Positions 42,401-54,400 of a stretch of 64,000 bases of DNA are shown one piece after another. Made by a program: the position numbers and the translations under genes. Numbering within the stretch: position 1 is the first letter of the stretch; every line of letters starts with the position of its first letter. The notes under the pieces were generated by a model. The model made no database searches, had not been told where the DNA came from, and worked only from the letters and a program-made list of their open reading frames with translations. The stretch is from Paragorgia papillata. Lineage: Eukaryota > Cnidaria > Anthozoa > Scleralcyonacea > Coralliidae. The stretch lies in the NCBI GenBank assembly GCA_035771165.1, contig JAWNZC010000177.1, forward strand, positions 297,501 through 361,500, in the 5' to 3' direction.

Positions 42401-45400
42401 GTTGAAGAACAACCACCAGGAGAAGAATCACCAGTTGAAGAAGAACCACCAAGAGAAGAATCTCCAGTTGAAGAAGAACCACCAAGAGAAGAGTCTCCTG
42501 TTGAAGAAGAACCAACAACAGAGGAGGTTCCAGTTGAAGAGGAACCACCAAAAGATGAGTCTCCAATTGAAGAACCACCAAGGGAGGAGCTTTTAGTCGA
42601 AAAGGAACCACCAACAGAGGATGTTCCAGTTGAAGAGGAACCACCAAGAGAAGAGTCTCCAGTTGAAGACGAACCACCAAGAGAAGAGTCTCCAGTTGAA
42701 GAGGAACCAACAGCAGAGGAGGTTCCAGTTGATGAAGAACCACCAAGAGAAGAGTCACCAGTTGAAGGAGAACCACCAAGAGAAGAATCTCCAGTTGAAG
42801 AACAACCACCAGGAGAAGAATCACCAGTTGAAGAAGAACCACCAAGAGAAGAATCTCCAGTTGAAGAAGAACCACCAACAGTGGAAGTTCCAGTTTGTGA
42901 GAAACCACCAAGAGAAGAATGTCCAGTAGAAGAACAACCACCAAGAGAGGAGTTTGTAGTTGAAGAGGAATCAACAACGGAGGAGGTTCCAGTTGAAGAG
43001 GAACCAACAAGAGAAGAGTCTCCAGTTGAAGAAGAACCACCAAGAGAAGAGTCTCCAGTTGAAGAACGACCAAGGGAAGAGTCTCCAGTTGAAGAACGAC
43101 CAAGGGAAGAGTCTCCAGTTGAAGAGGAACTACCAAGAGAGGAGCTTGTAGTTGAAGAGGGACTACTGAGAGAAGAATCACCAGTTGAAGAACAACCACC
43201 AAGAGAAGAATCTCCAGTTGAAGAACAACCACCAAGAGAGCAGTTTGTGGTTGAAGAGGAATCAACAAGAGAGGAGGTTCCAGTTGAGGAGGAACCACCA
43301 AGAGAAGAATCGCCAGTTGAAGAACAACCACCAAGAGAGGAGTTTGTAGTTGAAGAGGAATCAACAACAGAGGAGGTTCCAGTTGAAGAGGAACCACCAA
43401 GAGAAGAGTCTCCAGTTGAAGAGGAACCACCAAGAGAAGAATCGCCAGTTGAAGAACAACCACCAAGAGAGGAGTTTGTAGTTGAAGAGGAATCAACAAC
43501 AGAGGAGGTTCCAGTTGAAGAGGAACCACCAAGAGAACAGTCTCCAGTTGAAGAGGAACCACCAAGAGAAGAATCACCAGTTGAAGAACAACCACCAAGA
43601 GAAGAATCACCAGTTGAAGAACAACCACCAAGAGAAGCAACTCCAGTTGAAGAAGAACCACCAAGAGAAGAGTCTCCAGTTGAAGAGGAACCACCAAGAG
43701 AAGAGTCTCCAGTTGAAGAACAACCACCAAGAGAAGAAACTCCAGTTGAAGAACAACCACCAAGAGAGGAGTTTGTAGTTGAAGAGGAATCAACAACAGA
43801 GGAGGTTCCAGTTGAAGAACAACCACCAAGAGAAGAATCACCAATTGATGAACAACCACCAAGAGAAGAATCACCAGTTGAGGAACAACCACCAAGAGAC
43901 GAATCTCCAGTTGAGGAGGAACCAACAACAGAGGAGGTTCCAGTTGAAGAGGAACCACCAAGGGAAGAGTCTCCAGTTGAAGAAGAACTACCAGCAGAGG
44001 AGTCCCCAGTTGAAGAAGAACCACCAAGGGAAGATTCTCCAGTTGAAGAGGAACCACCAACAGAAGAGTCTCCAGTTGAAGAGGAACCACCAATAGAGGA
44101 GTCTCCAGTTGAAGAGGAACCACGACTAGAAGAGTCTCCAGTTGAAGAAGAACCACCAAGAGAAGAGTCTCCAGTTGAAGAGGAACCACCAAGAGAAAAG
44201 TCTCCAGTTGAAGAAGAACCACCAAGAGAAGAGTCTCCAGTTGAAAAAGAACCACCAAGAGAAGAATCTCCAGTTGAAGAGGAACCGTCAAGAGAGGAGT
44301 CTCCAGTTGAAGAAGAAGCACCAAGAGAAGAGTCTCCAGTTGAAGAGGAACCACCTAGAGAAGAGTCACAAGTTGAAGAGGAACCACCAAGGGAAGAATC
44401 TCCAGTTGAAGAGGAACCACCAAGAGAACAATCTCCAGTTGAAGAGGAACCAACAACAGAAGAGTCTCCGGTTGAAGAAGAACCACCAAGAGAAGAGTCT
44501 CCAATTGAAGAGGAACCAACAACAGAGGAGGTTCCAGTTGAAGAAGAACCACCAAGAGAAGAATCTCCAGTTGAAGAGGAACCACCAAGAGAAGGGTCTC
44601 CAGTTGAAGAAGAATCACCAAGGGAAGATTCTCCAGTTGAAGAAGAACCACCAAGAGAAGAGTCTCCAATTGAAGAAGAACCAACAACAGAAGAGGTTCC
44701 AGTTGAAGATGAACCACCGAGAGAAGAGCCTCGAATTGAAGAAGAACCGCCAAGAGAAGAGTCTCCAGTTGAAGAAGAACCAACAACAGAAGAGGTTCCA
44801 GTTGAAGAGGAACCACCAAGGGAAGAGTCTCCAGTTCAAGAGGAACCACCAAGGGAAGAGTCTCCAGTTCAAGAGGAACCATCAAGAGTAGAGTCTCCAG
44901 TTGAAGAGGAACCACCAAGAGAAGAGTCCCCAGTTGAAGAGGAACCACCAAGAGAAGAGTCTCCAGTTGAAGAGGAACCACCAAGAAGGGAAGAGTCTCC
45001 AGTTCAAGAGGAACCATCAAGAGAAGAGTCTCCAGTTGAAGAAGAACCACCAAGAGAAGAGTCTCCAGTTGAAGAAGGACCACCAAGAGAAGAGTCTCCA
45101 GTTGAAGAGGAACCACCAACAGAAGAGTCTCCAGTTGAAGAAGAACCAACAACAGAGGAGCTTCCAGTTGAAGAGGAACCACCAAGAGAAGAGTCTCCAG
45201 TTGAACAAGAACCACCAAGAGAGGAGTCTCCAGTTGAAGAAAAACCACCAAGAGAAGAGTCTCCAGTTGAAGAAGAACCACCAACGGAGGAGCTTGTAGT
45301 TGAAAAGGATCCACCAACAGAGGAAGTTCCAGTTGAAGAGGAACCACCAAGAGAAGAGTCTCCAGTTGAAGAGGAACCACCAAGAGAAGAATCTCCAGTT

Positions 45401-48400
45401 GAAGAAGAACCAACAACAGATGATGTTCCACTTGAAGAGGAACCACCAAGAGAAGAGTCTCCAGTTGAAGAACAACCACCAAGAGAAAAATCTCCAGTTG
45501 AAGAAGAACCACCAAGAGAAGAGTCTCCAGTTGAAGAGGAACCACTAAGAGAAGTATCTCCAGTTGAAGTGGAACCACCAAGAGAAAAGTCTCCAGTTGA
45601 AGAAGAACCACCAAGAGAAGAGTCTCCAGTTGAAGAAGAACTACCAGCTGAAGAGTTTCCATTTGAAGAAGAACCACCAAGAGAAGAATCTCCAGTTGAA
45701 GAGGAACCACCAAGAGAAGAGTCTCCAGTTGAAGAAGAACCACCAAGAGAAGAGTCTCCAGTTGAAGAAGAACTACCAAGAGAACAGTCTCCAGTTGAAG
45801 AGGAACCACCAAGAGAAGAATCTCCAGTTGAAGAGGAACCACCAAGAGAAGAGTCTCCAGTTGAAGAAGAACTACCAAGAGAAGAGTCTCCAGTTGAAGA
45901 GGAACTACCAAGAGAAGAGTCTCCAGTTGAAGAAGAACCACCAAGAGAAGAGTCTCCAGTTGAAGAAGAACTACCAAGAGAAGAGTCTCCAGTTGAAGAG
46001 GAACCACCAAGAGAAGAATCTCCAGTTGAAGAGGAACCACCAAGAGAAGAGTCTCGAGTTGAAGACGAACTACCAAGAGAAGAGTCTCCAGTTGAAGAGG
46101 AGCCACCAAGAGAAGAATCTCCAGTTGAAGAGGAACCAACAACAGAGGAGGTTCCAGTTGAAGAGGAACCACCAAGGGAAGAATCTCCAGTTGAAGAGGA
46201 ACCAACAACAGAGGAGGTTCCAGTTGAAGAGGAACCACCAAGGGAAGAGTTTCCAGTTGAAGAAGAACTACCAGCAGAGGAGTCCCCAGTTGAAGAAGAA
46301 CCACCAAGGGAAGATTCTCCAGTTGAAGAGGAACCACCAAGAGAAGAGTCTCCAGTTGAAGAGGAACCACCAAGAGAGGAGTCTCCAGTTGAAGAGGAAC
46401 CACGAAGAGAAGAGTCTCCAGTTGAAGAAGAACCACCAAGAGAAGAGTCTCCAGTTGAAGAGCAACCACCAAGAGAGGAGTCTCCAGTTGAAGAGGAACC
46501 ACCAAGAGAAGAATCTCCAGTTGAAGAGGAACCAACAACAGAGGAGGTTCCAGTTGAAGAGGAACCACCAAGGGAAGACTCTCCAGTTGAAGAAGAACTA
46601 CCAGCAGAGGAGTCCCCAGTTGAAGAAGAACCACCAAGGGAAGATTCTCCAATTGAAGAGGAACCACCAAGAGAGGAGTCTCCAGTTGAAGAGGAACCAC
46701 GAAGAGAAGAGTCTCCAGTTGAAGAAGAACCACCAAGAGAAGAGTCTCCAGTTGAAGAGGAACCACCAAGAGAGGAGTCTCCAGTTGAAGAGGAACCACC
46801 AAGAGAAGAATCTCCAGTTGAAGAGGAACCAACAACAGAGGAGGTTCCAGTTGAAGAGGAACCACCAAGGGAAGACTCTCCAGTTGAAGAAGAACTACCA
46901 GCAGAGGAGTCCCCAGTTGAAGAAGAACCACCAAGGGAAGATTCTCCAGTTGAAGAGGAACCACCAAGAGAAGAGTCTCCAGTTGAAGAGGAACCACCAA
47001 GAGAGGAGTCTCCAGTTGAAGAGGAACCACGAAGAGAAGAGTCTCCAGTTGAAGAAGAACCACCAAGAGAAGAGTCTCCAGTTGAAGAAGAACTACCAGC
47101 AGAAGAGTTTCCATTTGAAGAAGAACCACCAAGAGAAGAATCTCCAGTTGAAGAGGAACCACCAAGAGAGGAGTCTCCAGTTGAAGAGGAACCACGAAGA
47201 GAAGAGTCTCCAGTTGAAGAAGAACCACCAAGAGAAGAGTCTCCAGTTGAAGATGAACCACCAAGAGAGGAGTCTCCAGTTGAAGAACAACCACCAAGAG
47301 AGGAGTTTGTAGTTGAAGAAGAAACACCAAGAGAAGAGTCTCCAGTTGAAGAAGAACCACCAAGAGAAGAGTGTCCAGTTGAAGAAGAACTACCAGCAGA
47401 AGAGTTTCCATTTGAAGAAGAACCACGAAGAGAAGCATCTCCAGTTGAAGAGGAACCACCAAGAGAGGAGTTTGTAGTTGAAGAGGAACCAACAACAGAG
47501 GAAGTTCCAGTTGAAGAGGAACCACCAAGAGAAGAGTCTCCGGTTGAAGAGGAACCACCAAGAGAAGAGTCTCCTGTTGGAGAGGAACCACCAAGAGAAG
47601 AGTCTCCAGTTGAAGAGGAAGCAACAACAGAGGATGTTCCAGTTGAAGAGGAGCCACCAAGAGAAGAGTCTCCTGTTGAAGAGGAACCACCAAGAGAAGA
47701 GTCTCCATTTGAAGAGGAACCAACAACAGAGGAAGTTCCAGTTGAAGAGGAACCACCAAGAGAAGAGTCTCCAGTAGAAGAGGAACCACCAAGAGAAGAA
47801 TCTCCAGTTGAAGATGAACCACCAAGAGAGGAGTCTCCAGTTGAAGAACAACCACCAAGAGAGGAGTTTGTAGTTGAAGAAGAAACACCAAGAGAAGAGT
47901 CTCCAGTTGAAGAAGAACCACCAAGAGAAGAGTCTCCAGTTGAAGAAGAACTACCAGCAGAAGAGTTTCCATTTGAAGAAGAACCACGAAGAGAAGAATC
48001 TCCAGTTGAAGAGGAACCACCAAGAGAGGAGTTTGTAGTTGAAGAGGAACCAACAACAGAGGAAGTTCCAGTTGAAGAGGAGCCACCAAGAGAAGAGTCT
48101 CCGGTTGAAGAGGAACCACCAAGAGAAGAGTCTCCTGTTGAAGAGGAACCACCAAGAGAAGAGTCTCCAGTTGAAGAGGAACCAACAACAGAGGAAGTTC
48201 CAGTTGAAGAGGAGCTACCAAGAGAAGAGTCTCCAGTAGAAGAGGAACCACCAAGAAGGGAATCTCCAGTTGAAGAGGAACCACCAAGAGAAGAGTCTCC
48301 AGTAGAAGAGGAACCACCAAGAGAGGAGTCTCCAGTTGAAGAGGAACCACCAAGAGAAGAGTCTCCAGTTGAAGAGGAACCACCAAGAGAGGAGTCTCCA

Positions 48401-51400
48401 GTTGAAGAAGAACCACGAAGAGAAGAGTCTCCAGTTGAAGAGGAACCACCAAGAGAGGTGTTTGTAGTTGAAGAGGAACCAACAACAGAGGAAGTTCCAG
48501 TTGAAGAGGAACCACCAAGAGAAGAGTCTCCAGTTGAAGAAGAACCACGAAGAGAAGAGTCTCCAGTTGAAGATGAACCACCAAGAGAAGAGTCTCCAGT
48601 TGAAGAAGAACTACCAAGAGAAGAGTCTCCAGTTGAAGAGGAACCACCAAGAGAAGAGTCTCCAGTTGAAGAAGAACCACCAAGAGAGGAGTCTCCAGTT
48701 GAAGAAGAAACACCAAGAGAAGAGTCTCCAGTTGAAGAACAACCACCAAGAGAAGAGTCTCCATTTGAAGAAGAACCACCAAGAGAAGAATCTCCAGTTG
48801 AAGAGGAACCTTCAAGAGAAGAGTCTCCAATTGAAGAAGAACTACCAAGAGAAGAGTTTCCATTTGAAGAAGAACCACCAAGAGAAGAATCTCCAGTTGA
48901 AGAGGAACCACCAAGAGAGGAGTCTCCTGTTGAAGAGGAACCACCAAGAGAAGAATCTCCAGTTGAAGAAGACCCACCAAGAGAGGAGTCTCCAGTTGAA
49001 GAGGAACCACCAAGAGAAGAATCTCCAGTTGAAGAAGAACCACCAAGAGAGGAGTCTCCAGTTGAAGAAGAAACACCAAGAGAAGTGTCTCCAGTTGAAG
49101 ACGAACCACCAAGAGAAGAGTCTCCAGTTGAAGAGGAACCACCAAGAGAGGAGTCTCCAGTTGAAGAGGAACCACCAAGAGAGGAGTCTCCAGTTGAAGA
49201 AAAACCACCAAGAGAAGAGTCTCCAGTTGAAGAAGAACCACCAAGAGAAGCGTCTCCTGTTGAAGAAGAACCACCAAGAGAAGAGTCGCCAGTTGAAGAA
49301 GAACTACCAGCAGAAGAGTCTCCAGTTGAAGAGGAACCACCAAGACAAGAGTCTCCAGTTGAAGAGGAACCAACAACAGAGGAAGTTCCAGTTGAAGAGG
49401 AGCCACCAAGAGAAGAGTCTCCAGTAGAAGAGGAACCACCAAGAGAGGAGTCTCCAGTTGAAGAGGAACCACCAAGAGAGGAGTCTCCAGTTGAAGAAGA
49501 ACCACGAAGAGAAGAGTCTCCAGTTGAAGAGGAACCACCAAGAGAGGTGTTTGTAGTTGAAGAGGAACCAACAACAGAGGAAGTTCCAGTTGAAGAGGAA
49601 CCACCAAGAGAAGAGTCTCCAGTTGAAGAAGAACCACGAAGAGAAGAGTCTCCAGTTGAAGATGAACCACCAAGAGAAGAGTCTCCAGTTGAAGAAGAAC
49701 TACCAAGAGAAGAGTCTCCAGTTGAAGAGGAACCACCAAGAGAAGAGTCTCCAGTTGAAGAAGAACCACCAAGAGAGGAGTCTCCAGTTGAAGAAGAAAC
49801 ACCAAGAGAAGAGTCTCCAGTTGAAGAACAACCACCAAGAGAAGAGTCTCCATTTGAAGAAGAACCACCAAGAGAAGAATCTCCAGTTGAAGAGGAACCT
49901 TCAAGAGAAGAGTCTCCAATTGAAGAAGAACTACCAAGAGAAGAGTTTCCATTTGAAGAAGAACCACCAAGAGAAGAATCTCCAGTTGAAGAGGAACCAC
50001 CAAGAGAGGAGTCTCCAGTTGAAGAGGAACCACCAAGAGAAGAATCTCCAGTTGAAGAAGAACCACCAAGAGAGGAGTCTCCAGTTGAAGAGGAACCACC
50101 AAGAGAAGAATCTCCAGTTGAAGAAGAACCACCAAGAGAGGAGTCTCCAGTTGAAGAAGAAACACCAAGAGAATTGTCTCCAGTTGAAGACGAACCACCA
50201 AGAGAAGAGTCTCCAGTTGAAGAGGAACCACCAAGAGAGGAGTCTCCAGTTGAAGAGGAACCACCAAGAGAAGAGTCTCCAGTTGAAGAAAAACCACCAA
50301 GAGAAGAGTCTCCAGTTGAAGAAGAACCACCAAGAGAAGCGTCTCCTGTTGAAGAAGAACCACCAAGAGAAGAGTCGCCAGTTGAAGAAGAACTACCAGC
50401 AGAAGAGTCTCCAGTTGAAGAGGAACCACCAAGACAAGAGTCTGCAGTTGAAGAGGAACCAACAACAGAGGAAGTTCCAGTTGAAGAGGAGCCACCAAGA
50501 GAAGAGTCTCCAGTAGAAGAGGAACCACCAAGAGAGGAGTCTCCAGTTGAAGAGGAACCACCAAGAGAAGAGTCTCCAGTAGAAGAGGAACCACCAAGAG
50601 AAGAGTCTCCAGTAGAAGAGGAACCACCAAGAGAGGAGTCTCCAGTTGAAGAGGAACGACCAAGAGAAGAGTCTCCAGTTGAAGAGGAACCACCAAGAGA
50701 AGAGTCGCCAGTAGAAGAGGAACCACCAAGAGAGGAGTCTCCAGTTGAAGAGGAACCACCAAGAGAAGAGTCTCCAGTAGAAGAGGAACCACCAAGAGAG
50801 GAGTCTCCAGTTGAAGAGGAACGACCAAGAGAAGAGTCTCCAGTTGAAGAGGAACCACCAAGAGAAGAGTCGCCAGTTGAAGAAGAACCACCAAGAGAAG
50901 CGTCGCCAGTTGAAGATGAACCACCAAGAGAAGAGTCTCCAGTTGATGAAGCACAAGCAACTGTGGAAAAGACACTCGTAGAAGAACCACTATTGGAAGC
51001 ATTCCCATTTGAACAAGTTGAATCATCTGTAGATAACGCTTTAGAAGAAGATCCGCCATTTGAAGAAGAACGAGTGTCTGAAGAGAAGCTTCTTAATGTA
51101 TTGAAAAAGGAACCTTCTAGTCAAGAGACACAAGATGGATACGTTGACACTCTTCAGAATGACCCACTAAGAGACGAAGCACCCGTTGACACGACTACCC
51201 AAGAACATAGTAGAAAGCAAGTTCGATTTTGTGGCTCATATAATATCGTTGAAGTAAAAACATTTGTTGCTTCCGACGAGGTGTATGTAATAGACGAAGA
51301 CAACATGGAGGATACGAAAGAAGAAGTTAGAACAGATGTTGGGAGTGATGACGACGACGATGATGATGATGATGTGGATTCTGCTATAAGCTGGGTTGAG

Positions 51401-54400
51401 ATTGAAAAGAATCCTGTTGTCTGGCAGAAAGTCGAGGAACTCTCAGTAATGGAGAAGGAGCAAGATGTCGATGATGAGTTGAAGGGATGTTCTTTGACAG
51501 AAAGTGACGAGAACCGTGTTTTATTATCGGCTTCTGGTGCCGTGGAAGAACAAGCCGACGATCCTTGTCACGAGAATGAAGAGTGTGAAGCAACTTCAGA
51601 AGATTCTCAAACAATGTTATTTGAAGACCAAGGAAAGGCTGATGAGAGTTTAGAAGTGGAGGATAGGAATGTTTTAGTGGAAACTGAGACTGAAAAGAAG
51701 CAAGATTCGACAAGTGATGTCAGTAGCTCCGAAGCAGTTGTCGAATCATACGAGAGTACGACAGCGGATGAGGTTTGTAGCTCTAAAACTGATACTACCT
51801 TTCGTGGTGATGTTATTGGAGCTGGTGCTCATGTCCTTGTGGAAGATGTTATCAAACATGCCTTATCCAACGTCGAGAATCAGAATAAGGAACCTTTTAA
51901 ACCAAGACTTGTTAAAACTGAGAGTGGTGATATGGTAATAGTGAAAATGGAGGATAATAGTGGATCATTGGAGGAACGTTATGAACTAATGGAGTTCGAA
52001 CTGTATGAACAATACATGAAAGAAAAAGGAACGTTTTCACCTTTCCAATTAGAATTCCCTTGTGATGTTGACAAAGTGTTTGGTACAGCGGAGGAAAACA
52101 AGTCTTCGTCTTATCCAGAAGAACTCGCGTTTGTTGGTGAGGAAGATGATGAGGAGTTTGGGTCGGAGCGACCATTGCTGGCTTCACATTTGTCTATTAT
52201 TATGGAAGAACCACCGTCAAGTGGTGAGTCGTCTTTATCTGGGTCACTAATCAAATACAAGACTGTTAAAACCACTTCCCAGACTGATTCTGAGGAATAT
52301 ACCATTACTAGTCCAACTGAGTTTGACATTATTCACAGCACTGTCCGTGAGGTGCAAAACAGAAGACAGAAGCCTGGAAGCGAGGAGGAGACCGACAAAC
52401 CTGCTGTAGAGTCTGGGGACGAGTTTATGTTATTATATCGATCTAGTCACGATCAACCCCAGGATTGGACGGCAACTGATACTGCGGGACGGGACGAGAG
52501 TACTGGAGAGGAGAGACTGGGCACTGATGACGTCACTATGGAGTCACCTGGGGTACAGGAGGACGGGAGTGGTACAAAGGACAAACAGGACATGGACATG
52601 AGTTATTTAAAACTCGCTTCTCTGAAGAGTCCCGAAGAAACGTCGGAATGTTTCGCGGAGTCTTCGGGAAGCTCCGTACGAAGTTGGATGTCGTCGGATT
52701 TATCCTCGTTAGATGACGACATGACTAGTGCCAGGCTCTTGAAAGATCGGAAAAAGGAGCAAATATCAGAAGAACCAGCTGAAGAAAGTCTTAGAAAGAA
52801 AGAAATTGGTTCTATAGACCATCCATCAACTACTATTGTCCACAGCACTTACGAGGAATCAGAGGAGTCATCTGGAGAGCCTGGGTTCTATTCTAAACAT
52901 GTTTCCGTGACAACTGAGAAAGATGGAGATAAAACTGTTACAAAGTTTGTTACCATGGAAACGTCGCGAGAAGTGACGACGAGAGAGTACCATCACAATG
53001 GCGAAGCTCCTGAGGCTACAGTAATCTCGTATGAACATGGTGGCGTTATTAAAGAAATGAGAACAGAGATACGTGAGGTGACCACGATGGAGGCCACAAC
53101 AGAGCTAGGTAAGATGGTTGAAGATAGTGTGGATGGAAATTGAAGAGGAGAGGACAGAAAGGAACGGCTGAGGAGATGAAGAGAAAAGAAAGACGAAAGA
53201 AAGATGGGACATGGTAACTAGAGAAAGATAATAAAGAAGGAGAAGGAGTAGAGAGGAAAATGAATGAAGAAGTGAAAGATTGATAAAAGGGAAAGGAAAA
53301 ATGTAAATAATTAAAATTGCAAGGAAAGAGAGGAAGTTGGGATGATCCAGCTTAAACAGCTGACAAGATTAAAAACTTTTTATTTCTTAAAGCTAAATTA
53401 TTTTACGTTTGGTTTGTTTAAAATGTAAAAAAAGAACAACCTAAACAAATAAATTTAATCCAATTTTATTCAAATAATTTAATCAAATTATATTAATATT
53501 TGTCTGAGTGTAATATTACAAACTGTAAAACATTAGTATTAAATCTAAAATAATTATTTATTTAATTTAAATTACTTTTGCATAAACCTTTAAGCCTTAC
53601 TAGGAGATTTCCAAGCCCGTGTACTACTGGAGCACAACAAGTGTAGATATATACACCACTCTCCACCGCTCACCTGGTCAGATTCTTTGGCAGCAGACGC
53701 ACAATTATGGGCTGAACAACTAGCAGAAAATGGTTCGCTCAAGCACTCGTTATCCAGCGATTACGGCGAAAATGTCGCTTATTCGTCGCACATTTTAACC
53801 GGCTACGACCTCTCGCAGTTGTGGTACGACGAGATAAAGCATTACAGCTTCGTCAACCCCGGTTTTAGTACCCAAACTGAACACTTCACTCAGCTAATCT
53901 GGGCGAGTTCTCGCGAATTGGGAGTCGGTAGGGCGATAGCTCCGGACGGTACTTCGTACTATGTAGCGAGATATAGCCCTCCGGGGAATACCCTTGGCTG
54001 TTTTGAAAAGAATGTTCAACATCCAAGAGAGAGCGCTGTAGAAGGAAGGCCCAGAAGGAAAAAATCTCCTAGTCCTGATCCATTAAATGAAATTGGTAAG
54101 ATCTAAATTAAACTTAAAAAAAAACACTTCTAAAATCTTAAACAACGAATACTAAAAACATTAACCATTATAAATAACGTTTTAATCAACCATATATTGT
54201 TAAAATAAAACAAAAAAACTCATTAATAATTCATGAAAACTTATTTCAACAGTAATGATTCTACCATATTTGAACGTAATCTTCTTTATCAACCATCTCA
54301 TCCGTCTCTATTCACTTTCTAGTATCACCAATGCGTTTGCTTTTGGAGATTTGCCAATGACCATGTATGCATGTTCCTAGGTTGACGTCACTTCCTTATG

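Larger units (their letters stand above)
39461..50950 (+). repeat. coding array of about 348 33-bp units ([11 protein letters not shown])
   Basis: The consensus residue unit is [11 protein letters not shown]. Common variants are [30 protein letters not shown] and REEFVVEEE; a few units are 10 or 12 residues. Each standard unit carries five Glu and one Arg, so it is strongly acidic, and an SPVE step that fits both proline-directed and CK2-type (SxxE) phosphorylation. The sequence is predicted to be extended and disordered. Because the unit is a multiple of three and AG-rich, the other frames and the minus strand also stay open for long stretches. Confidence 0.97.
38846..53108 (+). other. 14.26-kb giant exon 9 of the CAP gene
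   Basis: A single open exon of 14263 bases begins at a CCACAG acceptor and ends at CTAG|GTAAG. It has three parts: an acidic lead-in of about 205 codons, the 11-residue repeat array (39461-50950), and an acidic non-repetitive tail of about 720 codons with a poly-Asp run (51350-51375). The exon ends in phase 1, matching the next CAP exon at 53604. The open frame would otherwise stop at TGA 53141-53143, inside the intron. Confidence 0.85.

Noticed and set aside
39393..50516. Second plus-strand frame with Lys/Asn/His/Gln repeats (up to 582 codons)
   Set aside because: A frame-shifted reading of the same repeat, broken by stops wherever units vary; no flanking domain continues it.
39396..51059. 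Minus-strand open frames of 521, 1130 and 2234 codons (Leu/Val/Pro/Gln repeats)
   Set aside because: They are the reverse of the 33-bp coding array. A unit length divisible by three with no stop in that frame keeps it open. The plus frame alone connects to CAP exons and has non-repetitive flanks.
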